The notes below the pieces were generated by a model. The model saw only the letters and a list, made by a program, of their open reading frames with translations. It ran no database searches and was not told the origin of the DNA. This document shows, piece after piece, positions 17,596 through 27,555 of a stretch of 64,000 bases of DNA (positions are counted from its first letter, which is position 1; every line of letters begins with the position of its first letter). This stretch comes from Aurantiochytrium sp. KH105. Its lineage: Eukaryota; Sar; Bigyra; Thraustochytrida; Thraustochytriidae. The stretch lies in NCBI GenBank assembly GCA_003116975.1, contig BGKB01000063.1:186001-250000 (forward strand), written 5' to 3'. Position numbers and translations under genes: made by a program.

Positions 17596-20580
17596 ATGAG
17601 CGCCGGCAAACGTGCCGGCGGATGGTCCTTCGAGCCCGACTGGCTCATTGGCGGCGGCGACAAGGACCACGCTGTGCTGGAAGAGCTTTCAACTTGCCCG
17701 TCGTGGCTTACGCTGGAGAATACCCGGCAGCACAACTCGTCATCGCTCAACCTCACCAGCCACGCCATCGCAAAGCGGATCGATGCACTCGCGGACACTG
17801 ATGCCGCAGCCGCAACCCTCACGAGGGAAAGCGAGCGAGCAGGCCACGAACTCCGTGAGGCACGAAACCAGATTTCCATTCTCCAAGCAGAACTCCACCA
17901 GCGCGAGGCCCTGACGAGACACACCAAGGCGCAGAACCTGGTCCTTCGCAGCGAGCTTGCCGGCTTTAAAAAGAACGTAGCCGACCTGAACAATGAGCTC
18001 AAGGATCTTCACGACCATGTCCACTTTCTCAGACACATTACTGCGCCCACGCCTGATGCAGGTGCACTCGATGCATCGCTTGCCATGCTCCGCGGCCACG
18101 AACTCGAACAGGCGCGAAGTCGGGAAAAGGAAACCCGCGCCGCTCTCTGCACCTCAGAAACCGCACGCGAGCAGGTACAGATGGACCTGGATAACGAACG
18201 TCAGAGCCGCAACGCGAGCGAGACGAGCTACCAGTCCGAGATCGACCGCCTTAATCTCGAAATTGCGCGCTTTAGCGCTCTGCACACATCGCGCGAGCAT
18301 CGAAATCTCACAGATGAAGCGCGTCACAGGGATCTCCTCGCTCATCAGGAGAACCATCTCGCCAGTGTTAAGGAAGACTTGCGCAGGGAGCGCGAAGAGG
18401 CTGTAGCATTGGAGGCCAAAAAGTGGCGCGCAGAGATTTCGCGCCATGAGGAACGACAAATGACGCTGTCCGCAGAAATTGAAGACCTCAAGCAGACGAT
18501 CGATGCACTTGGCACGAAGAGCCGCGAACAGGCCGACCAGCTCGAGCTCGCATACGCCGAAATTCATGGCCGAGGCCTCCAGGACCCACGCCAAGACGCT
18601 GACCGCGCGACGATTGACCGCGAGCTGAGCAAACAGCGCGAAAAGCTTTTGGCGGAATTTAACCGCGAGCGTACAGAGCTCCGACGCGAACTGGCCCAAC
18701 TGCGGCAACTTGAAGTGACCCCAGGAATGACGCCACCGCGCCGGCGCACGTCCTACGAAGAGGAAAAGGGAGACAAGCTTACTCCCGAATCAAAGGTCCA
18801 CTCGCGCGACATGGGTGTCAATACCGAGAAAGACCCGCTTCTCGAGCGGCTCGGGGCCTACCACACACAGCTGCAGCTCGCCACGGATGAGCTTTCGCGA
18901 GCTAGCGAGGACAACAAGTATCTTTTTGGCAAGCTCGTGGCAGCATTCTGCGCGATCGAGGCCGCGCGTCGCATCAGCGAGCAGCAGCAAATGAAGGCGA
19001 CGGCTCGACACGCTCATGCTGACGCGCACGTTGATCCTGGTGTGGCACGGAGTCTGCATGCTCAAATTAAAGAGCTAGAGGAAAGCCAGGATAAACTCGG
19101 CGCTCTCGCGGAGATGTGGGAAGACCAGGCCAACGAATTAGAGGCCACGCTCGCAGAACGCGAACGGGTTGCCGTGCTGAACGAGGCTGCACTTCGTGGC
19201 GCTCAACAGAGCGTCGACCAACTCCAGGACCAGCTCGCGAACGTGCGCAAGGAGTTCGAGTCGCGCATGAAGGCCGAGCGAACCCACCTCGAACACAAGC
19301 TCGACCAGGCTGGAGACGCCCTTGAGCGTAGCGCTCGCCGTATCGAGGATCAGGAGCACCGTCTCAGCGCGCTCAATGGCAAGGCCGAGGATCTCGAGCG
19401 CACCAAGTCTGTTTTGGAGGCGGACTTGGCAATCGCTGAAAACGAGGTCATTCGCCTTCGCACTGAGCTCGCTCGCAAGAAGATGGAACTCTCGCGCACC
19501 GAAAGGTCTCGCAGCCACGCGTCGACACAGACGGACCCTTCGACGAGTCTCGCGCTGCATTCCGACGACAACACGCAGAGCCACGTCGAGGCTCTGCGTC
19601 GCGAGAGGAAGCGCTGGGAGGCCGAGAAGAACCGCGAGCTCAAGGCCATGCAAAAGAAGTTCGCCTCTTCCTTCAAGAAGCAAGTGGCCAAAGTCCTTGG
19701 CGCCCGGCCCGAGATCCCGCGCAGCGAAGCCCTGGAAATGTCTCTTGTCAGCGTCGATTCGGCAGATCCGCTCGAAGCACCCCCCTCGACTGCAACGACG
19801 GCACTGGGCGGCGACGCGCGCAGCAACCTGCTGCACTTTAATCTCCAGGACTGCACGCCGCCTGTGACGTCGTTGGACCCGAATGCGCCAGCACCTGCGC
19901 TTCGTGGCGGCGTATGGATGCCGGACAGCATGCGTCATGGCCGAAACTTCCCTACTGTACCGCGCGACCTCCTCTCCGCCGAGTTGGGATTGGAACGCCC
20001 GCAAAAAGATACCCAACGCGCTCACAAGGAGAATGCCTCTGGAGCCACAGCGAATCGTCGCTGGGACCCAGAGGAGTCGTACGCGCGATGGAAGAAGCAG
20101 CAGGAGCGCAAAAAGGCCACTACGGGCTCGGCAATGGCCTCGAGCCCACCCTATGCGGAGAATAAGCCGGTGGGCCCTCGAACGACAAGCAGCAAAGTCA
20201 CGAGTGTCTCTGCACTTCGATCCTCCCCGCTTTCGGGCACCCCGAGCCGTCTGCCTTTGCGCCCCACGAACGAGGTGACGCCGGTGAGGACCAGTGTCAA
20301 GTCGCGTGCGACGCCTTCCTCGGCAAGCTCGACTGCAAGCCGCATCCCCAAGCCTTCCTCTGCCAGAAGCAATGCTGACGCGGCATTCGCTTCGTCCACG
20401 ACGCCGACTTTTTCGGGTCGGAAAGCGGGCGCGTCCAAGTTCGCGGCCCCTCACGCACGCTCACCGCCTTCGCCGCCGCCGTACGCTGCAAGGCGGAAGA
20501 CTACTCGCGTGCGAAGCACCACATCCACACCATCAACAGCAACCCCGCCGTCGGGCCGCCGCCGCCCCGCATTCCGCTAA
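17596..20580 (+). CDS. Large coiled-coil protein, probable microtubule/centrosome-associated
   Basis: A 994-residue protein. Coiled coil covers about 60-140, 165-375 and 430-720, broken by Pro-rich linkers. The segment near 385-415 contains TPPRRRT and DMGVNTE. A second such motif, HASTQTDPS, lies near residue 640 and fits the TQT dynein light chain (LC8) docking pattern. The last 230 residues are Ser/Pro/Arg-rich and basic. They contain TASRIPKPSS, an SxIP motif in a basic Ser/Pro context, the hallmark of EB1-binding plus-end proteins. No known orthologue is apparent, and the microtubule role is an inference from these short motifs. The start ATG at 17596 is the first in frame. Confidence 0.85.
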   Translation: MSAGKRAGGWSFEPDWLIGGGDKDHAVLEELSTCPSWLTLENTRQHNSSSLNLTSHAIAKRIDALADTDAAAATLTRESERAGHELREARNQISILQAELHQREALTRHTKAQNLVLRSELAGFKKNVADLNNELKDLHDHVHFLRHITAPTPDAGALDASLAMLRGHELEQARSREKETRAALCTSETAREQVQMDLDNERQSRNASETSYQSEIDRLNLEIARFSALHTSREHRNLTDEARHRDLLAHQENHLASVKEDLRREREEAVALEAKKWRAEISRHEERQMTLSAEIEDLKQTIDALGTKSREQADQLELAYAEIHGRGLQDPRQDADRATIDRELSKQREKLLAEFNRERTELRRELAQLRQLEVTPGMTPPRRRTSYEEEKGDKLTPESKVHSRDMGVNTEKDPLLERLGAYHTQLQLATDELSRASEDNKYLFGKLVAAFCAIEAARRISEQQQMKATARHAHADAHVDPGVARSLHAQIKELEESQDKLGALAEMWEDQANELEATLAERERVAVLNEAALRGAQQSVDQLQDQLANVRKEFESRMKAERTHLEHKLDQAGDALERSARRIEDQEHRLSALNGKAEDLERTKSVLEADLAIAENEVIRLRTELARKKMELSRTERSRSHASTQTDPSTSLALHSDDNTQSHVEALRRERKRWEAEKNRELKAMQKKFASSFKKQVAKVLGARPEIPRSEALEMSLVSVDSADPLEAPPSTATTALGGDARSNLLHFNLQDCTPPVTSLDPNAPAPALRGGVWMPDSMRHGRNFPTVPRDLLSAELGLERPQKDTQRAHKENASGATANRRWDPEESYARWKKQQERKKATTGSAMASSPPYAENKPVGPRTTSSKVTSVSALRSSPLSGTPSRLPLRPTNEVTPVRTSVKSRATPSSASSTASRIPKPSSARSNADAAFASSTTPTFSGRKAGASKFAAPHARSPPSPPPYAARRKTTRVRSTTSTPSTATPPSGRRRPAFR

Positions 20581-21318
20581 GTACCGCTCAGCGAAGCGAG
20601 CGAACTAGTGCGCTTGTGACAATCAAGCAAGCTCACTATTCTCGAACGCGATCGCCTCATGCCCTGCCAAACCAATGTATTGCAATGCAATGCAACGCAA
20701 CGCAACGCAACGCAACGCAACGCAACGCAACGCGCAAGATAACCAATTGCGCGAAGCGTCGCATCGAGATGCTTTGAAGATGGACCAAGCTTGCGATAAC
20801 CAAGCACTCGTTTTGTCCTCTTTACCTCATTCTCGATGCCATCGTTGGCCAGGTGAGCGAGCAAGACTCTGCGCGCGCGAGACAACCAATCGCGTCGCTT
20901 TTCCATCACAACTTTTGATTTCGGAATTTGCAATTCGGCATTGCCCACCAGCCTAGTGTTTCAGGAGAGCTCCACTCTTCGATGCGAGAGAACCAATCGC
21001 ATCCATTGTTCCATGGAGTCCCACCCCTTTCCTTTCCCCCTTTTCGTCTCTCTTTTTCTGCGCGCCAAAATTGCGTTCACAATCCCACATCACCGGTCAG
21101 ACGCAGCCCACAGCGCATTCATGTACTATTACCCAATACTCTAAAACCAAGACAATCTTTCGTGCGTCTCTTGCATGAAATCTGAAGGAAAGGATCAGGA
21201 GAGGTCGAAAAGGTATAAATATAATAAATACATTTCTCAAAGAACTTGTGTGCGTGCAAACCAGTGTAGGCCGAGACACACATTTAATTAAAAGTCTAAC
21301 TTGTCCCTTGAAGGCCAA
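20581..21318. repeat. Convergent intergenic region with (CAACG)n
   Basis: This 738-base gap holds a pentamer run, TGCAA changing to CGCAA, at about 20681-20732. An AT-richer stretch at 21210-21240 contains ATAAATATAATAAATA. No gene is visible. The repeat lies 100 bases downstream of the coiled-coil gene, an exception to the upstream placement of most pentamer runs in this window. Confidence 0.65.
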
Positions 21319-21861
21319 CTAAACGGGCGACTGTAGTGGTGCGCGGACCAAGTCTCTACGGGTTTCCTGGAGAGCAGCCGGAACTGTAGGCTGATCCAAA
21401 GGCGCGTTTCGTGTACCCATTGCGAGTCGAGGGGTAGGCCTAGTCCATCCCTTGGTAGCTGCGCCTTCCGTGGCCGTCTTTCTGAATGCGCCTCTTGAGC
21501 GAAAGGACACCTGCTTCTTTCGTACTCTCCTCTTCTGTCTCCGAGTCGCTCGGGGCTGGTTCGCGTCGCTCGCTACAATGCTCTGCGTGGGAGCATCACT
21601 ACCTTTCGTCTCTTCTTCCTCCACATCCTCTTGCTCGTCCTCGTGTTCGTCCTCCTTCTTCTCAATCTTCTTGGCGTTCTTCTTCTTGGCATCCTTCATT
21701 GTAGTGTCTTCCTCCTCGGCGCGCTTGGCTGAGCGCTGCACCTGCGCCAGAATGGACTTGGCCTGAGGCACGCCCCAGGCCGCCAGCGACCTTAGAGGGC
21801 TCAGGATCGAGTCCGACGAGAGGTCGAGGCCCGCCATGTCCTCGTTGAACTCGACGTCCAT
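21319..21861 (-). CDS. Small highly charged protein of unknown function
   Basis: A 180-residue hypothetical protein that I do not recognise. The N-terminal 45 residues could form a short amphipathic helix (LDLSSDSILSPLRSLAAWGV). Residues 45-90 alternate Lys- and Glu/Asp-rich stretches. At about 105-125 there is a strongly basic segment (RRQKRRVRKK) that looks like a nuclear or nucleolar signal, immediately followed by QVSFRSRG. KKQVSF fits the RVxF protein phosphatase 1 docking pattern. The C-terminus is Pro/Arg-rich. The ATG at 21861 and the sustained codon bias support a real gene, but there is no homology evidence. Confidence 0.55.
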   Translation of the reverse strand: MDVEFNEDMAGLDLSSDSILSPLRSLAAWGVPQAKSILAQVQRSAKRAEEEDTTMKDAKKKNAKKIEKKEDEHEDEQEDVEEEETKGSDAPTQSIVASDANQPRATRRQKRRVRKKQVSFRSRGAFRKTATEGAATKGWTRPTPRLAMGTRNAPLDQPTVPAALQETRRDLVRAPLQSPV

Positions 21862-22464
21862 CGCGAGCTCGCCTGCACGCGAGCGCGACGTGGAACGAAC
21901 GAGCGAGGGAGCTCAGGCCGAGGCCGCGACCCGACCCGAGTCGCTAGCTGCTTCCCTCCGTCGCCAGACGAGCTCGCGCAGTCCGAGCTCGCCCGCCGCG
22001 GCGCTTGGGCTCTTCTGGCGCGCTGCGATCCCCGCGCTGCGCCACGCGGCGCTGGCGAGACGCGGCGTGCTCCTCTGGCGCGCGCGCGCAGATTAGATTG
22101 GTTCTGCAGGAGCCTGGTTGGCTTGCTTGCTTATTTGCTGCAGCTGCTCGATCGCATTTCGGGTGCCTGTGAGGAGCGAATTTGGGTTCCCGGGACCCAC
22201 CACTGACCACCTGGTATAGGCCCATACTACTACTATACCCATGGTGTACGTATAGAAGCACTATTTATTCTTGCTTGACGCGCGTATCTTTCGCACGGAG
22301 GTGCCAGTGACCATCGCGAGAGATCTTCGGCAGAGCACAGCGGGCCCAGGCTGGCCTGGGCTGGCGTTGGCTCTCGCGGGGTCCTCGAACACTTGGTCGG
22401 GCAAGCCAAGTTATTGAAAAAGTCCAGTCAAGTCAAGTCAAGTCAAGGCGAGAGCAGAGAGCAA
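21862..22464. repeat. Divergent promoter region with (AAGTC)n
   Basis: This 603-base gap lies between the charged-protein gene (-) and PNGase A (+). An AAGTC pentamer run at about 22421-22447 ends only 18 bases before the PNGase A ATG, so it lies in the promoter or 5' untranslated region. The remainder is GC-rich without recognisable elements. Confidence 0.65.
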
Positions 22465-22539
22465 ATGCGGGTACTCGCGTGGGTCTTGCTGGTCCAGTAC
22501 GCGACGGCAGTTTGCGGGAAATTGCTGACGAGCGGCGGC

Positions 22540-22577
<38 letters not shown>

Positions 22578-24186
22578 TAGCAACAAGAGAAAGAACCCGG
22601 TCGCGGTGGAGGTTCCGTTACAGCGCCCAGAGGTCGACCCGTGCGTGGTACCACTCATCGACCTTGCTCGCTTTGGTCTTGTCCCGAAAAATGGCGCCGC
22701 CTTACAACGAGTTTCGCCTCCTCGATGCGCAGCGAGCACCAACGCGGTCAAAATGGTTGTGCTCGAGATGGAAGCCGCCGTTGATGGACGCCAATTTGAT
22801 CGTATGGGCGGATTCTGGATCGACAACTGCAAACTCTTGCACTTGACCACAGCAGAACCGCTCAATCCTGGACGCGTGGCTTGGTCTGTGGAAAGAGATG
22901 TGACACCATTTGCCCGCATGCTCGTGGGCAGATCGATGCCTTTCGATGCCATTCTTGATATTCCAAACATTGTGCAAGGCCCGTACACTGGCGTCATCAA
23001 TGTGACCGTACGAGCGCTCATATACTACGATCCGCAAGGAAGCATGCAATTGGCTCCCTTACCGCTGGTTTTCCCACTTCGCGCGCCCTTTCGTGATCCG
23101 AGGAGTCCCTTGAAAGGAGCAATCGTGTCTGGCACAGAACGTCTCAAGCTACCGCCATTTCGCTGCGAGGCCTGCGGCTCGTCATCTGTGCAACTGGAGC
23201 TCGCATTGTACTCAACAGGCCACGGCGGCGCAGAGGAGTTCTATTACCTTGAGGCGCCTGGAGGGTCGCCTTTTCGTGAACTAGTTGTGTATCTGGACGG
23301 CGAGCCAGTTGCCGCGACGGTTCCTTTTCCAGTCGTCTATACAGGCGGTATCAACCCTCTCTTGTGGCGACCTTTGTCCGCGATCCTTGCGCTAAACGTT
23401 CCCCCATATTCGCTTGATCTGACACCTCTGGCACCTGTTCTTGGGGATGGCGCAGAACACTACTTCGAGATTGGAGTTCTCAACAACAGCAAGACCGGTC
23501 AATGGAATCTCGATCCTATATTGCTTGTGTCAACAGGAAGGCAGGCAAGAGAAGCAAGGCAAGGTGCATTGCCTGGTTCGTTCCCCGAGCCACCAGTTCG
23601 CGCATGGACGTGGCCCAGTTATGTGAGCGTAAGGACCCCCGGAGGCGTTCTCGTGCGGACGCAGACGCACACATTTGCATTAGGGCCGCATGATGTTAGC
23701 ATTGCATTAACCAATGTGGTGGAAAACGGTGTCGTCTCTGGACAAGTCGAAGAGCTCCTTACATCCCGTGATGGAGGCTTGATTGAAAATCGAACGTTTA
23801 CATTTTCCGTCATGGAAGAGGATGGTCCCGACTTCATCTCTGCTGCTGTCAATCAAACGCGCTCTCTTGAACGAAAAGGGGAAGGTAAGGGATTCTTGGC
23901 GCTCGAATCGACATACTTTGGCCATGCATTCTACAATATGAGCAAAGGCGGCCAACGCTCAGCAGCAGCGACACAGGCCATAAGAGTGTGGGACCACATT
24001 GAAAGGCAACGACCTTGTTTCGAGAATGTTCAATCGGCCACAAATGGAACTCGCGAAACAGACTTGCCGACTGAATCAGCGGCACGGTGCGACACGGGAT
24101 CCTTAAATGTTGTCCCTTGCGGTTCGAGTTTTTGCCCACAACGCCAAGGCTCAAACAAACAAGACAGCTGGCTGCAGAAGAAATGA
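22465..24186 (+). CDS. Secreted peptide-N4-(N-acetylglucosaminyl)asparagine amidase A (PNGase A)
   Basis: A 573-residue enzyme predicted to remove N-linked glycans from glycopeptides in the secretory pathway or outside the cell. The signal peptide is MRVLAWVLLVQYATAVCG. It is followed by a Ser11 run (27-37) encoded by AGC repeats. The PNGase A family signature GGFWIDNC (115-122), followed by LLHLTTAEP, corresponds to the conserved GGVWLGxxEhLRtSTPEP segment. Later family-like elements are EEFYYLEAP, a GGINPLLWRP block and GQWNLDPILL. Several NxS/T sites (NVT, NNS, NMS, NQT) fit a secreted protein. The ATG at 22465 is chosen because only it gives the signal peptide. Codon GC is a little lower than in neighbouring genes. 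Confidence 0.9.
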
Positions 24187-24545
24187 AAAAGGAACGTGTA
24201 TTTTGTAGGTTGTAGGCCCTTTTGTCGCCGATAGCGAGCGATCGGTCAAGTTCAGACAAACTTATTGAATTGCAAATGTGCTCATGCATACACGCATCAT
24301 CTTGGAAAAGACGACCCCCCTGTGGAGATCTGCGAGGCAAAGTAATAAGATTGATTGGGTAGAGGAACGTTGCGCAAAGGCGTTGGAGAAGAGAACAAAA
24401 TCCGTGCTATGACACCGCGAACGTTCAACAAAGGTGGAAAATGTGTGTGGAAGATGAATGAGAGAAAGAAAAGAAAAGAGCCCTCGGATGCACCCTTCTC
24501 TCGGCCCACGCACGCCGGTCCGCAGAGTGGACTCGCTCGAGAAAT
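24187..24545. other. Convergent 3' region
   Basis: This 359-base gap between PNGase A (+) and the SAM carrier (-) is of lower GC content than the coding DNA. I see no gene or repeat in it. Confidence 0.5.
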
Positions 24546-25349
24546 CTAAGTTGACTCTTCCAAGAGATAGCGCGTCTTCTGGTAAGCAAAGAAGTACACA
24601 AAGCCACCGATACCGATCCAAAAGACACGCGGTCCCACACCAGCCATGAGCTTGCCCGCGCCCTCGTCGCGCACGACGCGCTGGAGGGTGGAGAGAGCGC
24701 CATCGTAGGGAACACCCTTGGGGTCAGAACCGAGCATCAAACGCGTCTTGACAACGTCAAGTGGTGTCGTTACGGCAGCAGCCAAGGCGCCGGACGCAGA
24801 ACCTGCCGCTGCGGACTCCCACGAGTGCACGGTGCCATCGCCCCGGCGGCGGCCAATTTCGACCTTGAGCGCTTCCCAAAGCGGGAATTGGATCATCGAG
24901 AATGGAATCTCGCGCAAGACAGTCGTCCAGTAGCCCGTGTAGAAACCCGAGTATCCCTGGCGCGCCATGATGCCACGCAGCGCGCTCGAGTTGTCCTTGA
25001 AAAGGCCGGCTTGGCGCTTTTGCTTTACATTTTCCACGGGGACACGAATGAGGCAGGCAGCAATCTCACCCAGCGAGGCAGCAGCCATTTGTGTCTGGTA
25101 ATCGGACAAGGGGCCGCCAGCAAGGTTTGCTTTGGTCGTCTCGTAGGTAAAGAAGAAGAGCGACGCGCCGGGAACAGAGCCAAGCGCGGCGACACCGACA
25201 CCTGCAAAGAGGTTAGAAAAGCCTCCTGCCGCGCGAAAGCCCATGGGCGACTGCAGACGCGTCTTGATGGCATCAAGGGGCATCAGACTCGTGTCCACAG
25301 AGAACCCGGCCACGCCTCCGGCCACAAGCGCAGTCACGTCCACGCCCAT
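24546..25349 (-). CDS. Mitochondrial S-adenosylmethionine carrier (SLC25A26 type)
   Basis: A 267-residue mitochondrial carrier of three tandem modules, each with the PxD/ExxK/R signature: PLDAIKTRLQ, PVENVKQKRQ and PLDVVKTRLM. The opening AGGVAGFSVDTSLMPLD, then GGFSNLFAGVGVAALGSVPG, is characteristic of the SAM carrier subgroup, which imports S-adenosylmethionine into mitochondria in exchange for S-adenosylhomocysteine. The length is normal for the family, with no presequence, as expected. The ATG at 25349 is followed directly by the first transmembrane helix. The gene converges with PNGase A. A GATGCAGC octamer repeat lies about 140 bases upstream of its start. Confidence 0.93.
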   Translation of the reverse strand: MGVDVTALVAGGVAGFSVDTSLMPLDAIKTRLQSPMGFRAAGGFSNLFAGVGVAALGSVPGASLFFFTYETTKANLAGGPLSDYQTQMAAASLGEIAACLIRVPVENVKQKRQAGLFKDNSSALRGIMARQGYSGFYTGYWTTVLREIPFSMIQFPLWEALKVEIGRRRGDGTVHSWESAAAGSASGALAAAVTTPLDVVKTRLMLGSDPKGVPYDGALSTLQRVVRDEGAGKLMAGVGPRVFWIGIGGFVYFFAYQKTRYLLEEST

Positions 25350-25968
25350 CCTGGCTGCTTTTCTCCCTGCCTAACTTCTGGCGAGCTCTCTCGTTCTTCC
25401 GAACGAGACGCGGGGCTGCCTGTCCGAAGATGCGCAGAGATATCGCTACTCTCGCGCACGGTCTGCACCTCGGGTGCGTGCAGCAATGCAGCGATGCAGC
25501 GATGCAGCGATGCAGCGCTGCAGCAAGATCGCCGCACAGATGATGACGTCTTTACGTCTTGTCTTGCCTTGTCTTTTGGCTTGCTTCCTCTTTTTCACAG
25601 GCAAGATCTCTCGGTGGCCGCACATTTCCCCTCTTGTTTTTTTTTTCTGTTTTTTTTTTTTGCACAACCCATTTTGTAATTTTGGCACTGACGAACTGAC
25701 AACCGGTCTTGGATTTCCTCTTCCTCTTGCGCGCGATCGGTGGTTTTAAGATTGAGAAGGAAAAGTGAAGCAAGCAAGCAATCAGTCACAGGGCGCGATT
25801 CTTCAAGCATCCTTCTTCATGGTGGTTAAACGAACTTAGAAAAAAGTGACGAGTGTTTTGATGAACTGACTTGACACAAGACGACGCAAAGGAAGGTAAT
25901 GAAATCATCAAGTGGAAGCAAGAGTTGACGAGCACGTCAACCACTTACTTACCCGATCACTCATTCGC
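25350..25968. repeat. Intergenic region with (GATGCAGC)n and T-runs
   Basis: This 619-base gap lies between two minus-strand genes. An octamer run GATGCAGC spans about 25487-25524, upstream of the SAM carrier. Poly-T tracts at 25637-25663 (T9 and T11) are on the plus strand. The region thus holds the SAM carrier promoter and the 3' end of the RanBP-domain gene. I see no further gene. Confidence 0.6.
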
Positions 25969-27555
25969 TCACGGACACATGTCCCTGGCCTTAAGCAGCG
26001 CCTTGTAGAATTCTTCACACTGATCCTCGCGGGCAACCTTAAAGAGGTAAGTCTCTGGACCCTGCGAGGCGTCCGCGTCGTCAATGACAGATTTGCAGGT
26101 GAATCGCACAACCTTGTCGCTGGCGCGCTCCAGAGGCATGGCCTTCCACATGACGGCATTCAGCAAAAGCTTGAGGACGCCCTCGCGACGCATAACCAAA
26201 CGAGGTGGCTGCGAGGTCTTTTGAGCATCCCATTCCGAGCCCTGTGAAACGTTGATGTGAACAGTGCCGGCGCCCATTTCTCGGTAGGCGCGCTTGACAC
26301 CAGCCGTCTTTGGCGCAGTCGATGGCGTCGTCTTCTTTGCATCCTCGCTGCTGGTCATCGTGGTCGAGGTCTTCGATGCGGCGGCCTCCGTCGACTGCGA
26401 GGGCGTCTCATCCTCTTCGGAAATAGCAGTCAAACGATACAATCGAGCGCGCACGCGGTAGATGCAATCTTCGCCTTCTTCGCCAGTGATAACCTCTGTG
26501 GCCTCCGCGCTGGTTTCGTTCGCCTGCGAGTTCACCCCACCGAAAACGGCATTTTTTTCGTCGTTGACAGCATCGTTGACCTCCGAACTTCCGTTCTCAT
26601 CTCCGGCACCGTCCTTTGATGAAGCCTTGCTTTCGCCAGCTTCTCCATTGTCTTCGGACTTGTTGTTGCTGCTGCCGCTGCTGCTGCCAGAAGAGCCAAA
26701 GGCAGACGCTCCGCCCGCAGAGCTGCTGCCAAAGGTTGTGCTGGTTCCATTTTGCGACGCGAGTTGGCCAAAGGCTGATTTCGTCCCTGCAAAGGTGGCG
26801 AAAGGCGATGCGCCAGATGTGCTCACAGAGGCAAAGGGCGAAGCGCCGGTGCCCGAGAGCGCAGCAAAAGGAGACGCCTTGAACATGTCAAAGCCCTTGT
26901 TTGCGCTCGGCTTGGGCGCTTCTGACGCTGCTGTTGATACCGTTGATGGTTCTGAAGACTCTGCTGCTGCCTTGTCCCCCTCGCCTTGGTCTTTTTTGCT
27001 GTCTTTTTCATCGGTCTTATCTTGAGTTTGGTCTTTCGCGGCCTCCGAGGAGTCTTTGGCGACATTTTCTGCCTCCGACATCTCGGTCTCTTCTTTATTG
27101 CAACTATCAGCCTGGACGCCAGCGCTTTCCTCGCCGTCTTGATCTTGGGTGTCAAAATCCGAGGCCACGCTGCTCTTTTTGTTTTTTTCGCCAGAGACCG
27201 CATCATCACCTCCATCTTCCTCCAGACGTTTGCGTTTCAGGGCCAATCCGGAGGCGCTCTCCTCCTGATCGCCGCTGGTCTCGCCCGGCATGGTGCTAGC
27301 GCCTTGCTCCGTAGCCGTAGCAGTGGTTGTTGTGGCGGTGCTGTCGTTGTTGTCGTTGTTGTCAGCACTTGGGCCCAGCAGCTCGTCCTCTTCGTCCTTT
27401 GATACGTCGACGGGGCTTGGCCCGGTCCCGAGGATCTCATCTTCATCGTCGTCATTCGCGTCCGCTTTGGCAGCCACCGCCTGATCAGGCTCTGCGGCCG
27501 CCGCCTCGCGCTGCGTCTCGATCTCAGCGGCCTGCTCGCCGCCTGGGGTCGCCAT
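25969..27555 (-). CDS. Nuclear pore/Ran-binding protein (Nup50/RanBP3-like)
   Basis: A 528-residue protein probably acting at nuclear pores or in Ran-dependent transport. Residues 1-220 are acidic and low complexity, with a KRKR basic patch near 110 (nuclear signal). Residues about 225-310 hold phenylalanine repeats (SPFAAL, SPFASV, SPFATF, SAFGQL, TTFGSS, SAFGSS), i.e. PF and FG motifs of the kind that bind import receptors. A Ran-binding (RanBP1-fold) domain fills the C-terminal third. It opens with ITGEEGEDCIYRVRARLYRL, is interrupted by a Ser/Thr-rich insert, and continues through GAGTVHINVS, RLVMRREGVLKLLLNAVMW and a VRFTC strand. Order and size match Nup50 or RanBP3. The ATG at 27555 is the first methionine. 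Confidence 0.85.
   Translation of the reverse strand: MATPGGEQAAEIETQREAAAAEPDQAVAAKADANDDDEDEILGTGPSPVDVSKDEEDELLGPSADNNDNNDSTATTTTATATEQGASTMPGETSGDQEESASGLALKRKRLEEDGGDDAVSGEKNKKSSVASDFDTQDQDGEESAGVQADSCNKEETEMSEAENVAKDSSEAAKDQTQDKTDEKDSKKDQGEGDKAAAESSEPSTVSTAASEAPKPSANKGFDMFKASPFAALSGTGASPFASVSTSGASPFATFAGTKSAFGQLASQNGTSTTFGSSSAGGASAFGSSGSSSGSSNNKSEDNGEAGESKASSKDGAGDENGSSEVNDAVNDEKNAVFGGVNSQANETSAEATEVITGEEGEDCIYRVRARLYRLTAISEEDETPSQSTEAAASKTSTTMTSSEDAKKTTPSTAPKTAGVKRAYREMGAGTVHINVSQGSEWDAQKTSQPPRLVMRREGVLKLLLNAVMWKAMPLERASDKVVRFTCKSVIDDADASQGPETYLFKVAREDQCEEFYKALLKARDMCP

Noticed and set aside
19138-20454. 438-codon minus-strand frame inside the coiled-coil gene
   Set aside because: It is antisense to a strong coding region and its Arg-rich translation is the typical product of reversed GC-rich codons.
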